Assembly (NCBI GenBank): GCA_019022495.1 | Contig: JAFEKR010000004.1 | Span: 2,976,001 to 3,040,000 of the forward strand | Length of the DNA stretch: 64,000 nucleotides | Direction: 5' to 3' | DNA from: Epichloe hybrida | Taxonomy: Eukaryota; Ascomycota; Sordariomycetes; Hypocreales; Clavicipitaceae | Shown: in pieces, positions 1 to 13,100 of the stretch | Numbering within the stretch: position 1 is the stretch's first letter | Layout of the letters: the number at the start of each line of letters is the position of its first letter | Translations under genes and position numbers: made by a program | Notes under the pieces: model-generated | What the model was told of the DNA's origin: nothing | What the model saw: the letters and a program-made list of their open reading frames with translations, nothing else | The model's database searches: none

Positions 1-850
1 TTATAGGTATAGTATATTACCCTTAGATAGATAGAACTATAGAAAGGAAAAATTAGACAGTAATAATTATAATATAATATTATATAGTAACGGACCTAGA
101 TATAATATAGATATTATTACTACTAGCACTATAGTATTAGCTAAATAACACTATAGCTATAGGTATAGGGCAGGCTCCTAATAAGCTACTATATGGTTTC
201 TATCCGCTAAGTATTATTAATTTACTCTCTCTAAATAACGTAACTAACACTAGATCTAATGCAAATAACATTACGGTACTACAAAAATTATACTAGCACA
301 AGGCCTAATTAGCAATTATAATAGTAGCTACGCTTACTAAAATTCAATATAATAATTACTATAAACTAGTTAATATTAACAAAGGAGACATAGTATATCT
401 ATAACTATATAAGGGATATAAATTACCTAGTAAACCAAAGAAGAAATAGTCCTTATAAAGGGTAGGGCTATATAAGGTATTAGAAAAAGTAAATCCCTTA
501 GCATATTAATTAGATTTCCCTCTAAATTCGTATATATATCCAGTAGTATTAGCTACATAGATTTAGAAGCTAGCCTAAGGAAAAGACTTATTTAAGAGAG
601 AAGAGATAGCTCCTTCACTAATTATATTTAATAATTCACAGGAAGCAAACTATTAGGAAATTAAGAGAATTTATAGCTATTAGATTAAGATTTTTAAGCG
701 AACTAAAACATTAAGAATTAAATTCCTTATTAGATAGAAGGGCTACGCTACTAAGAATAACTAATAGATTATAGAAGACAAAATAAGGATTAATATAGTA
801 GAGATAGTAAAGGATTATCTTAAGAAGAACCTGATTAATTAGGTAAGGGA
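1..850 (+). mobile_element. Ty3/gypsy integrase C-terminus and chromodomain remnant, RIP-mutated
   Basis: Reading TAA/TAG as former glutamine codons, the + strand gives the C-terminal part of a gypsy-type integrase. Around 400-560 there is a stretch like '...YKLPSKPKKK...' followed by 'NPLAYQLDFP' and 'PVV.ATQ', which matches the conserved end of fungal chromoviral integrases. It is followed around 680-820 by a chromodomain-like segment containing 'LIRQKGYATKNN'. The copy is truncated by the window start, has many stops and cannot be active. The family assignment rests on recognition of these motifs and is fairly secure; exact limits are not. Confidence 0.65.
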
Positions 851-1680
851 GTATATAAAGAAAGGCCTTAAACCTCCTATAGAATAATAATATTAGAGGA
901 AAGGTATAATAATAAGGGGCGAATTTAAGGCATTAGCACAGAATTATTATATCCTCCTATATATATTATTTATTACATTAGCTAAGGGTAACCTACTTAA
1001 CCTATATCCTATAATATCTTATAATACCTTTATATTCCTAGCGTAGCTAAATCTAGTGCACGCGCACGTAATTTTATTTAATATTAATATTTCCTATTAC
1101 CTTATAAAGCTATTTAATAACTACGTAGTTATATTTTCTTAACTCTTACATTCTTTATACCTTATAATAACCTCTAATACTTACATAAACTTAGTGTAGT
1201 TAGATTTAGTACTTATATAGTTATATTCTTTAAATTATTATATTTTCTATATTTTATAATAACCCTAATACCTATATAAACTTAGCGTAGTAGGATTTAG
1301 TATAAGCATATATAATCTTATAAAGCTTTCTTTTGCTACGTAGCTAAGGTATATAAATTTAGTAATATAAGAAAAACAGAGTTTTATAAGCTATTAGAAG
1401 TAGAAGAGTATTATCTAGAGGAGATAAAGAAGTGTAATAGTTATAAGAGGTTTTGTATAATATATAGAAACGCTCCCTCTAAGCTTAAATATAAAGCTTA
1501 TATAATTAATTATAACCTACGCTATTACCTAGGTAAAAGACTAGACTTTATTCTATTTAATAATAAGTTAGATATACATAACTAAATGATTTACAAGTAA
1601 ATATATATAGTATACTTATATATTTAGTGCCTAGCTTTAATACGCTAAAATTAAATAGTTAGAGAATTAGTACACATAAA
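851..1680. other. AT-rich RIP-mutated stretch without recognisable coding remnant
   Basis: This stretch lies between the gypsy chromo-integrase remnant and the next decayed frame. It is dominated by TA dinucleotides and contains partly repeated sentences, such as 'ttatattttctta.ctcttacattctttatac' near 1130-1160 and a related copy near 1240. That may be LTR or untranslated retroelement sequence. No LTR ends with target duplications were found. Confidence 0.4.
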
Positions 1681-1689
1681 TTTAGCATA

Positions 1690-4283
1690 ATACTTAGTTA
1701 TTTCCCGCAAAGAAAAGGTAGCATATAAACAATAGGCAAATAACCTTCTACGCGAATTAGGCATAGTAGTTATTTTTAAAGGACTAAAGCGGTTACACTA
1801 TACGTTAAAGTTAGTACTAGAATTTCACTAATTTTAAGAGTTTACAAATCCACTAAAGCGAATTATAATTTTACGCTAATAATAGTATCTAGTAGGCTTA
1901 ATAATAGTATAAGACAAATTAAATAAGCTATTATAGGTAGCTATAGGTAGCGTAGAAGATATCAAAGCTATTACTACTACTATTAAAAAGGTAGCTAGAA
2001 TAAAGCCCTTATTATAAGATATAAACGGAAAAAACAATAGTAGTAAAGATTACCTAGCCATAGCACTAGATTCAGAGGTAGAAAGATAAGAAAGTAATTA
2101 AGCATTATAGTAACTACTAGAAGATAATTAGGAACAAATTCAGAAATAAGCATAGCAGGCTCTAAGTAAAGCAGCTTAAAAGAGTAATAAACTTATCTAT
2201 ATAACTAAGAAAAACAATAGTAGTAAAGAGGAAGTTAACCACTAGGATAGTAATAAGAGTAGTAATAACACAGAGAAAATTAACCTTACTTAATTAAGCA
2301 ATAAGAACGCCAAATATAAAGTTAATAGTAATAATAACAAAGGATTTAAACCTAAAACTAGAGCTAGTAGCAATAGAGAATCTAACTTTATAGGGTCTAA
2401 GGGCAAGGAAAAAGAACTTAAGACTAAATTTAAAGACAAACTTAATAACATGCCTACTAAATACCTTATTATACTATCATAGGTGCATAAGCAAATCAGA
2501 AAACTTAATTTTTAATTACTATTTGCTAGATTTAGAAAACTAGGATCTAGATTAGAGAATTACTTACTAATACTAAAGATTAGATTAGTAGCGTATAAAA
2601 GAGTAATAAAGGAATTTAACGCTAAATACAAAGGAAAAGACATTAAATTAATTAACTTTAGCAGCTTTAGGCACACCATAGTAGGCTAGAAGGCAAGCAT
2701 ATAGGATATTTACTATATAATATAAGCTTATGCTTATAAATTTACCTTAAATAGTACTACTATAGTAGCTAATAGATTAGAGGTGGATTTAAGGGACGCC
2801 CACTTCACGTTATAGCAAAACATAGTAATCCAGATCTTTACTATTTTTAATAAATAATAGGCTACTTTAAGCGCATAATAGTAAGTAGCGTAATAAGCAA
2901 GGAAACTAGCGTATTAATTAATAGCAAATCTAATAGAGTGTAAAGTAACTAGATAAGCAAAGAATTAGGTAAAAATAGCGGTAGCAGCTTATTATAATAG
3001 TATTACAGTTAAATATAGCCGCTAATATACTACTTATAATAGTATAGTATTGCTTCCGCTATAAGCGGACTTACTAGCTTTAAGATTCACAGATAAATAT
3101 AGAGGGGTAAATAGCATAATCGTAGGAGGACTCACTAGTATTAGAAGGATAGATCTGCTTTATATTAAGACAAGGAGAACATTAGTAATAATTAAATTAG
3201 CCGAATTCTAATAGAATAAAGAAAGAAATAAGGAGCATAAGATAAGCAAAATTAATAATTTATTTAATAAGATTAATAAGATAGACACTAAATTTAAAGC
3301 GGTAAAAAAACTTATAAAAGACGCAAATAAAGATATTAATAAATATAAGACTAAAGTAATAAAACTAGAGGAAGTAGTAAAGGAGAATATAATATTAATA
3401 ACCAAAAAGTTTATCTAGGTATTAGAGATACTAAAGGACTAAAAAGAAAGAATCCTAAGCTTAGAATTAGGTAGAATATTAAAGGAATTTTATAATTAGG
3501 TTATTAATCTAAAGCGTAATATAATTAATAAAAAAGAGCATAAGAAAAAGATAGTAAAGTTAGTAGCTATAGTAACAGAACTACAGGATAGGATTAATCT
3601 TTAAGTAATATCTATTAATAGGCTCTTACTAGAGTAAAAGAAGCTTAAAGAAAATATAAAAATAGTAAAATCAGTTACTATAGAACTAATTTTAACAGTC
3701 TTAAGTCTAGCGGAATCTAGACTATAAATACTAAAGAAAAGTGTTATAAAGCCATAGTCTATAATAGCTACGCTAGAAACGGCAGACAAGCATACTAAAT
3801 TAGCTAGGGTATAAGTATAAAAGAACACTCTAGCGCTAGAAATACTACATAAAAAGTCACGAACACTAGGATTAGCTAATAAAGTTAAATTAATAGATAA
3901 GTAAGTGTGTGCGGACACTCTAGTGCTAGAAACGCTAATAAAAAGATAGAGACTAACTAAAAAATTAGAACTAAAGCCAAAAGCAGCTTAAGTAGTTTCG
4001 CGTCTAGTGATACTGTATATATAGGTAAATAAGCTAGTGAATAAAAACGTAACTAAGGAAGACAAATTTGCAGGGTTACTAGACTAACTTAATAAATACA
4101 AAGAAAGGGGCGTTTTTATTTAATAATAAGGAAAACTTAAGCGTAATTACAAAAGGCAAAAAGGATATTAGAGCAAAGGAATTTAGTAGGTAAAGGAAGA
4201 AAAAGAATAATTTAGAAAAAAAGGACAAGAACATAAAGTAAAAAGGAATAAGTAGTTACGGAATTAAGAATTCGTCATTTAAC
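1690..4283 (+). mobile_element. Decayed long reading frame, stops only TAA/TAG (RIP footprint)
   Basis: One frame (codons beginning at positions equal to 2 modulo 3, e.g. 2582) runs from about 1690 to about 4280 with dozens of TAA and TAG codons but no TGA seen by eye. This is what C-to-T change of CAA and CAG glutamine codons would leave. Read with those stops as glutamine, it gives about 860 residues: a Gln/Asn/Ser/Lys-rich N-terminal third (about 1960-2450), then a mixed segment, then a very Lys/Glu/Leu-rich part that looks coiled-coil (about 3200-4000). I do not recognise the family. A Gag-like or other mobile-element ORF is the likeliest source because it is embedded in retroelement debris. 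It could also be a captured host gene. Confidence 0.5.
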
Positions 4284-4683
4284 ATAACAATTCTAATTAA
4301 TATTATCCAAGGAGTATAGCAGTCACGCATTTGGCGATGAATATAATGAATTTGCTTTCCTTTGTTTTTACTTCTATTACTAGGAGGAAATTATTTTGCT
4401 TTATTATAGATGCTAAATTAGACTAGGATTTAGCTAGTTATAACTAGGATAGTCATCTTTTAAGGCGCGCCTGGCACTTATTACGTAGCAAAACTGCTTA
4501 GCCACTAACAAGAAGAATAAGAATAAGTTTAGTATTATAAGTAGAGGAATTAACTTACTTCTAACATCTAAACCTGCCCCTAAGAGTAGCTTTTATAAGT
4601 GAACTTAGCATAACTCACGAACCTACGAATCCGTTAGCCCCTCTGACGGATTCGACCCAACAACGTGCAAAGCCAGCACGTAA
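4284..4683. other. Junction stretch between decayed elements
   Basis: This stretch is less severely RIP-mutated than its surroundings and retains several CpG sites. It includes a 9-bp perfect inverted repeat (CGAATCCGT at 4626-4634, ACGGATTCG at 4646-4654). The reverse-oriented copia copy to its right loses similarity with its partner at about 4684. A 'CCAACA' near 4657 resembles a copia LTR end, but no matching LTR start was established. Confidence 0.35.
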
Positions 4684-7600
4684 TAATATTCTTATTGCAA
4701 GCCTCTTACCCTTTTTCTCCTTCCTCTTTACTAGGCTCTGCTATCTTCCCTACACTAGGATTATTATAGTAAGGCTTAATAGATATTAACCTAAAGGTCT
4801 TTAGGCCTCTAGGTATATTAAGTATATAGCTCTCTCTAGTAATTACTAGTAGCTTATATAGACCTACCTATCCCTTGCCTTCTTACTAGACCTTAACCTT
4901 TAATCTAAGCGGTAAGCTAAGGGTCTTTAAGGTATCTAGGCTATTATGTTTAGTAAGGGCCTTATTAACCTTCTAGATAGTGTAAAGTCTCTTAATCTCT
5001 TTAGTAGCCTTCTATACTATAATTACACGCTATGTAATATTAGGCAATAGTAAGGACTTATTTGTTATGTGTAGGTAGGCTCTAAAGATAAGAAGGGTTA
5101 GGATAAGGCTATTAGGGCCTATAGTATTATTTAGGGCCTTAATTACTATTTAAAGGGTAATAGGTTTTAGTGTTATAGGGCATTTGCGTCTAATTATATT
5201 ATAGGCTCTTTAGAGCGGCCTATAATACCTTTTAACCTTCCCTATGCTATAGTGTGCCTTAATAGGGACTTCCTTAATTAAAATTAATATTAAAGCTATA
5301 AATTATCTAAATTCATTGCTATAGAAGTTTATTCTAGTGTCTATAATAATAAAGTCTAGGGGGCCTAGGTAAGCATTAATCTAGCATATTTAGAGGGCTT
5401 CCTAGGTTGTTTTTGCAGAGATATTATTAAGGAATTTCGCTATATTAAACGCTATAGCTATATCTATAGCGTAGAGTATAAGGCGGTTACTATCTAGGTA
5501 GAAAATATTTACTATTACTTTATAATTAAAGCTATACTTATCCTTAAGGGTAAACTTAAAGTAATTAGGGCTATTTATATGTATTTAGTATTAGTAGCAA
5601 ATTCTTATTAGCTCCCTAATAGCTTTGATGTTAATATTATGCCCTAATCTACAAAGAACCTTATGTAAACGTTAGATTAATAGATGCCTAAAGTAGCAAT
5701 ATAATTACTATAGCTTACCTTCTATAAGGTAGCTTTAAGTAACTGCTTCTTCTTTCTATATAAGAAGCATCTAGGCATGCCCCTATTTACGTATAATAGG
5801 GACTTTAATATTTCCATATTATAATATATTCTTAGAGATATTAAAGTTAATCTTTAGATAGTCTATATTATTAAGGGATAAGAGAAATAGAGTGTTTATA
5901 GGGATAACCTAAAAGAGAATATTTCTAAAGGGAGTAAGCATATTAGCCGCTCTAAGCGTGATAATTGGGTCTCCCGCGCTAAATCTAACTAATGCCTTTT
6001 TCTCTATTAATTTATTAAGCTGTAATGTAAGCATCTATTATTATAAAGTAAGGAATTAAGGGTGCCTTACTATAAAGAACTTTATGGCTCCTGTATTAGG
6101 TATAATCCCTTAGAATGTTATATAGGAATAGTAATCTTCTAATATAAACATTACTAGGGCTTTATTTATAAGTTCCTACTAAAAGGGGTCTTCTTTGCTT
6201 AGACTATAATAAGCTGCTTACCTTGTTAGGAATTAAACCATTCTTTTGCTATTAATCTAGGTTCTATAAGTAAAGAAGCTTATAGGTACTAGCCTATCTG
6301 TATTATTAGGGCTATTATTAAATCTAATGCTCTTTATATACTAAGTAATCTTATTATTAATAGGGGTTTAAGACTCTTGTTCTCTCTTGTACTAAGTAAG
6401 GAATGAATAATATAAGTTATTAGCTAGATTTATAAGGTAGTGGTTCTTAAAGTATTAAAACGCTTTCTTATAGTTCTCTTTAGGGTGCTTAGATAACTAG
6501 TATCCTTCCTTACTATATATATAGCACTTCTTTATATAGGGAGTCCCTTCTCTTCCTTATGGTTTTAAGGGGTATTAGGTCTCTTTTCTATTCCTATTAT
6601 ATCTTTAGTTAGTCTAGAATTACTCTAGGGTTATAGCTTTGGTTAGGAACTATTAATAGTTTTTTTTCTCTTCCTTAATAAGATAAAGTGTTATTCTAAT
6701 TTATTTATAGAACTTTTATAGTCTATCTAGCGGATTTATAATTGCTTCTTTATACTTTAGAATACTATAATAGGCTTTAATAAGTTAATTCTAGAGTGCC
6801 CTTTTAGTTTAGCTTACTTTAGGCACTACTTATTATAAGATAGCTAGTCTTTCTATAAGTTTATTAAAGCATTTAATTATTAACTTACTTAGGTTATTAT
6901 TTACTATTTCTTATAGGGAAGTGTTATTTTACTCTAGTAAATATCTTTACTATATATCCTTAGTTTCGAATTATTCTCTTATATAGCTAATAAGCATAAG
7001 GAGATCTTATAGTTATCTAGGTTTAGAGAGGTGGTTTATATAGTATTACAGTGCTTTACCTTTAAGTATAACCTTAAAAGTATAACTAGCTTATTTAGGC
7101 TAGATATTAAGTAACTTACACTTTTTATAGAATATTTAAAGCTTTAATTTAAGGATATTATAGTTATTAGCACTATAGAGTTATTCTTTAAGGTATACCT
7201 TAGATAGGTTAATAATTTACTTTAGCAAAGGTCTCTAGGTCTATAGGGGTTCTCTAGGTATTTCCCTTTATATCTATAGAAGGGGTAGTAGGGTTTTTAG
7301 GAAGTAAGAGGGTAGCTTTATAAGTAGTATCCTTAGGGCTTATTATTCCCTTTAATTTTTCTCTTCCTTATATTAGGGAGGAGGAATTATAGCTCTTTAA
7401 GCTATGCTAATAGGGGCACTACTAGCCCTAGATAGTATAGGTTACCTCTGTTAGTAACTCTTTTGCTTAGGGGTATTATTAGTAATATTACTAGGGTAAT
7501 ACTACTAACTTACCTTTAGTAAAGGTATAGGTAGGGGAGTTACCTATAGATGCTTATAAATAGTATTCTTAGGTAGTCTTAACTCTAGGTTAATTAACTT

Positions 7601-9033
7601 TCCTAGGGGAGATTAGCTAGGCCTTCCTAGAGGGGATTAACTTAGTTTTCCTAGGGGAGTCTAGCTTATTAATCCTTTTAATAGTAATTATACTAATAAA
7701 TAAGGTAATAGGGTAGGTTACCTAGTTCTAATATTACTATTATCTAGTAAATTATAAAAGAACTCTTTATTCTATAGGTTCTTTTAGAAGCTTATATACT
7801 TTTTCCTAGCCTTTTTAATTTCTTTAAGAGTCTAAAATCTAAATTCTTCTTAGTTTACTACTTCTTTAAGGTTATTTACTATCTTAGTGCCTCTTCTAAT
7901 AGTTATATATACTTTATTATAAAGAAAATAGTCTTAAAGTCTATTCTATAAAAGGTCTCTCCCTTTTATAAACTTCTCCCTTAACTATTTATAGAAGTTA
8001 TTACTAAATTTAGAGAATAGTATTCTTTTAAATAACCCTTACTCCTTATATTATTTAGTCTTTATAAGGATATAAAGACTAATTTCCTTAGGTATTTTTA
8101 TTTCTTTATATTTAGAATTTCCTATTTATTAAAGTAGTTTTTTTATAATATATTATTAAAGACTTATAGAGATATAAGGGTATAGGTTAGTATAGATAGG
8201 GGTTTTTCCTTTTTTAAGGTATTTATTATTATCTCCTGTTTTAATGCCTTCTATAGTATTATTATAACTATTAGTCTTACTAGGAACTCTAAATTAACTA
8301 GAGGTCCTAGATAGTCTAGGTGTATCTAATATTATAATTAATTAAAGAAGGTAAATCTTATAATATAAGAAGAAAAGGGGTATAACTATAATTATGTAAT
8401 ATGTTTTAGATATAAAGGATTATAAGGTAAGGCGGTTAACTTTAAATGCGTGATAGAATGTATAATAAAAAAAGATAAGGGGATAGCTTAGCTACTAGTA
8501 TTAAACCTTTCTTTATTATTTTAGAGTCTATATAGATATAAATATTAATACTAAAGTAAGAAGAGAGCTATATTATACCTTTCTATTAGTATAACTTATT
8601 ATTAAACATAGCCCTCCTATTTTATAAGGCGAGTTGTTATTAGATAAGCTACCTTTTCTAATTAACCTTGCTAATCTGTGATGTTCGAAGACTACATAGT
8701 TATCTATAAAGGTAACTACTAATTAGTGTTAGATTCACAGGGTATTGAATTTAATGTAATATAGTCGTAAGCCTAAAGAATAGTATTATTATTGATTATT
8801 TATTCTAGGCTATGTTATCTGTTATTATAATTAATTAAGTTATAGGAAAAGAGAGGTAAAAAGCTAGAAGTTATAATATATAAAGGGAAAAGGGGTTACG
8901 TATTTGTGTCCCTATATTTCCTAGCTAATTAACGTGCTAGGTTATAGGTTACGTGTGGGGTCCGCGCGCGGCCCGAACTTCTGCTAGGTAATTGCGGCTG
9001 CGACGCGCGATTGATATCACCTTTGTTCCAACA
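4684..9033 (-). mobile_element. Truncated Ty1/copia retrotransposon, inverted copy, RIP-mutated
   Basis: Read on the minus strand from 9033 downwards, this matches the right-hand element from 9861 to about 14210 nearly continuously: LTR, leader, gag-like part with the same repeated 'CCTAGGGGA' block (about 7590-7660), then protease/integrase. For example 4700-4860 is the reverse complement of about 14040-14200. It lacks the RT/RNase H half and the 3' LTR, because similarity stops at about 4684. All frames are full of stops. The element inserted next to, or into, the older copia fragment starting at 9034. No second target-site duplication can be seen because the far end is missing. Confidence 0.8.
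8727..9033 (-). repeat. LTR of the inverted copia copy
   Basis: On the minus strand it begins TGTTGGAACAAAGG and ends TGTGAATCTAACA, with TG...CA termini. It aligns along its length with the LTRs at 9861-10169 and 16360-16668. It keeps a CpG-rich core (about 8955-9010) that is less eroded than in the other two copies. Its length is 307 bp against 309 bp for the others. Confidence 0.85.
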
Positions 9034-9860
9034 GATTTATATAGATCTTTAAAGATGTTTATGTGTTTATTAAGGACAGATTAATTATCTTCTTTTATGT
9101 TAATAACCTTGTGGCCTTATTTATAAAGGGAAAGTTAGCTCTTTATAATAAATTTAGAGAGAGACTCTTTAAGAGGTATAATATTAAGGACCTTAGCGAA
9201 TTACGATAGTTCTTAGGGGTTAAAATCATTAGAGATTGCGAAAATTAATAATTGTGGCTTAATTAGAAGTCCTATTAGAACAAAGCTATAATTAAATTTA
9301 ATATTAAAGTCCTAGAATGGAAGCTAATAGTACTAATAACTACTATTCTACTTAATCCCTTTAAAGGTAATGTTAATCTAAAGGATTTAAAGAGATATTA
9401 ATCCCTAGTTAGTACTTTGCTATATCCTATAATTATTACATAGCTAGACATTGCCTTTATAGCATTATAACTATTATAGTACCTTTAATACCTAGGATCT
9501 TAGTATATAGAAGCTATAGAAAAGGCTCTGGAGTATGGTTATATATAAGGAGATCTCTTAATTAAATTTAATAGTAATAATCCTAAACTTAAAGCGTATA
9601 GTAATGCTTTCTTTACTAATAATCTAGTTATAAGAAGAAGCTTATAGGGTTATATTATAAAGCTCTTTAGAGGTCCTATGCTCTTTAAAGTAAGAAGATA
9701 AGAGACTATAATAACCTCTTCTATAGAAGCAGAGCTCCTAGCGCTATTGCATTATAGCAAAGAGCTAATTGCCTTTAAATAATTATATTAGGAAGTTAGA
9801 TTATATCTTAGAGATAATACCCTTGAGATTAAATACGATAATATATAGATAATTTGTCTT
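9034..9860 (+). mobile_element. Older Ty1/copia reverse transcriptase/RNase H fragment, left part
   Basis: The + strand, with stops read through, gives the second half of a copia RT and the start of RNase H. The YVDD-like box appears as 'FFYVNNLVA' near 9096. It is followed by 'FLGVKIIRD' (about 9210), 'LYPIIIT' (about 9422) and the RNase H start 'AYSNAFFTNN' (about 9597) and 'SSIEAELLAL' (about 9720). At 9860 the frame is cut by the 5' LTR of the younger element and resumes at 16674, so this is the host copy of a nested insertion. It is inactive through RIP stops. Confidence 0.8.
9856..9860 (+). repeat. Left target-site duplication GTCTT of the nested copia element
   Basis: GTCTT immediately precedes the 5' LTR (TGTTAGAACAAAGG) and recurs directly after the 3' LTR at 16669-16673. 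Five base pairs is the usual target duplication of Ty1/copia elements. Confidence 0.85.
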
Positions 9861-10169
9861 TGTTAGAACAAAGGTGATATCAATCGCGCGTCGCAGCCGT
9901 AATTACCTAGCAAAAGCTTAGGCCGCGCGCGGACCCTATATGTGACCTATAACCTAGCATGTTAATTAGCTAGGAAATGTGAGGATATAAACGCGTAACC
10001 CCTTTTCCCTTTATATATTATAACTTCTAGCTTTTTACCTCTCTTTTCTAATAACTTAATTAATTATAATAATAAATAACATAGCCTAGAATAGATAATC
10101 AATAATAATACTATTCTTCAGGCTTATAACTATATTACATATTAAATTTAATACCTTGTGAATCTAACA
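9861..10169 (+). repeat. 5' LTR of the nested copia element
   Basis: The LTR runs from TGTTAGAAC to AATCTAACA and is 309 bp. Followed directly by CTAATTAGTGGTTACC, the probable primer-binding region. It matches the 3' LTR at 16360-16668, with differences mainly of the C-to-T or G-to-A type. Confidence 0.88.
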
Positions 10170-13100
10170 CTAATTAGTGGTTACCTTCATAGATAACCAC
10201 GTAGTCTTCAAACACTGTAGATTAGTAAGGTTAATTAAAAGAGGTAGCTTATCTAATAATAACTTACCCTATAAAATAGGAGAGCTATGTTTAATAATAA
10301 GTTATACTAACAGAAAGGTATAATATAGCTCTCTTCTTACTTTAGTATTAATATCTATATCTATATAGACTTTAAAATAATAAAGAAAGGTTTAATACTA
10401 GTAGCTAAGCTATCCCCTTATCTTTCTTTATTATATATTTTATTATATATTTAAAGTTAACTACCTTACCTTATGATTCTTTATATCTAAAACACGTTAT
10501 ATAATTATAGTTATACCCCTTTCTTTTCTTATATTATAAGATTTACCTCCTTTAATTAATTATAATATTAGATATAGCTAGACTATCTAGGACCTCTAGT
10601 TAATTTAGAGTTCCTAGTAAGACTAATAGCTATAATAATACTATAGAAGGTATTAAAATAGGAGATAATAATAAATACCTTAATAAAGGAAAAACCCCTA
10701 TCTATACTAACCTATACCCTTATATCTTTATAAGGCTTTAATAATATATTATAGAAGAACTACTCTAATAAATAGGAAGTTCTAAATATAAAGAGATAAT
10801 AATACCTAAGGAAATTAGTCTCTATATCCTTATAAAGACTAAGTAATATAAGGAGTAAGGGTTATTTAGAATAACACTATTCTCTAAATTTAGTAATAAC
10901 TTCTATAAATAGTTAAGGGATAAGTTTATAGAAGGGAGAGACCTTTTATAGAATAGACTTTAAGACTATCTCCTTTATAATAGAGTGTATATAACTATTA
11001 GAAGAGATACTAAGGTAGTAAATAACCTTAAAGAAGTAGTAAACTAATAAGAATTTAGATTTTAAACTCTTAAAGAAATTAAAGAGGCTAGAAAGAAGTA
11101 TATAGGCTTCTAAAAGAACCTATAGAATAAAGAGTTTTTCTATGATTTACTAGATAATAGTAATATTAAAACTAGGTAACCTACCCTATTACCCTGTTTA
11201 TTAGTATAATTACTATTAAAAGAATTAATAAGCTAGACCCCCCTAGGAAAACTAAGTTAATCCCCTCTAGGAAGGCCTAGCTAATCTCCCCTAGGAAGGT
11301 TAATTAACCTAGAGTTAAGACTACCTAAGGATACTATTCATAAGCATCTATAGGTAACTCCCTTACCTATACCTTCACTAGAGGTAAGTTAGTAGTATTA
11401 CCCTAGTAACACTACTAATAATACCCCTAAGTAGGAGAGTTACTAATAGAGGTAACCTATACTATCTAGGGCTAGTAGTGCCCTTATTAGCATAGCTTAA
11501 AGAGCTATAATTCCTCCTCCCTAATATAAGGAAAAGGAGGATTAGAGGGAATAATAAGCCCTAAGGGTGCTACCTATAAAGCTACCCTCTTACTTCCTAA
11601 AGACCTTATTACCCCTTTTATAAATATAAAGGGAAACACCTAGAGGACCCCTATAGACCTAGAGACCTTTACTAAAGTAAATTATTAACTTATCTAAGGT
11701 ATACCCTAAAGAATAACTCTATAGCGCTAATAACTATAATATCCTTAAATTAAAGCTTTAAATATTCTATAGAAAGTGTAAGTTACTTAATATCTAGTAT
11801 AAATAAGCTAGTTATACTTTTAAGGTTATACTTAAAGGTAAAGCACTATAATACTATATAAACTATCTTTCTAAACCTAGATAACTATAAGATCTCCTTA
11901 TGCTTATTAGCTATATAAGAGAATAATTTAAAACCAAGAATATATAGTAAAGATATCTACTAGAGTAGAATAACACTTCCCTATAAGAAATAGTAAATAA
12001 TAACCTAAGTAAGTTAATAATTAAATACTTTAATAAACTTATAGAAAGACTAGTTATCTTATAATAAGTAGTGCTTAAAGTAAGCTAAACTAAAAGGGCA
12101 CTCTAGAATTAACTTATTAGAGCCTATTATAGTATTCTAGAGTGTAAAGGAGTAATTATAGATCCGCTAGATAGACTATAAGAGTTTTATAAATAGATTA
12201 AAATAACCCTTTATCTTATTAAGGAAGAGAAGAAAAACTATTAATAGTTCCTAACTAAAGCTATAACCCTAAAGCAATTCTAGACTAACTAAAGATATAA
12301 TAGGAATAGAAAGGAGACCTAATACCCCTTAAAACCATAAGGAAGAGAAGGTACTTCTTATATAAAGAAGTGCTATATATATAGTAAGGAAGGATACTAG
12401 TTATCTAAGTACCCTAAAGAGAACTATAAAAAGGCGTTTTAATGCTTTAAGAATTACTACCTTACGGATTTAACTAATAACTTATATTATTTATTCCTTA
12501 CTTAGTATAAGGGAGAACATAAGTCCTAACCCCTTATTAATAATAAAATCGCTTAGTATATAAAGAGCATTAGATTTAATAATAGCCCTAATAATATAGA
12601 TAGGCTAGTACCTATAAGCTTCTTCACTTATAGAACCTAGATTAATAGCGAAAGAATGGTTTAATTCCTAATAAGGTAAGTAGCTTATTATAGTCTAAGC
12701 AAAGAAGACCCCTTTTAGTAAGAACTCGTAAATAAAGCCCTAGTAATATTTATATTAGAAGATTGCTATTCCTATGCAATATTCTAAGGAATTATGCCTA
12801 ATATAAGAGCTATAAAGTTCTCTATAGTAAGGCACTCTTAATTCCTTGCTTTATAACATTAGATGCTTATATTATAGCTTAATAAATTAATAGAGAAGAA
12901 AGCATTAGTTAGATTTAGCGCGGGAGACCTAATTATTACGCTTAGAGCAGCTATAGTGCCTACTCCCTTTAGAAATATTCTCTTTTAGGTTATCCTTATA
13001 AACACTCTATTTCTCTTATCCCTTAATAATATAAACTATCTAAAGATTAACTTTAATATCTCTAAGAATACGCTATAATAAGGAAACATTAAAGTCCTTA

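Noticed and set aside
3208..3918. Minus-strand frames of 65 and 105 codons in the RIP block
   Set aside because: Arise by chance on the strand opposite the TAA/TAG-only ghost frame; AT-rich hydrophobic translation is typical of such DNA.
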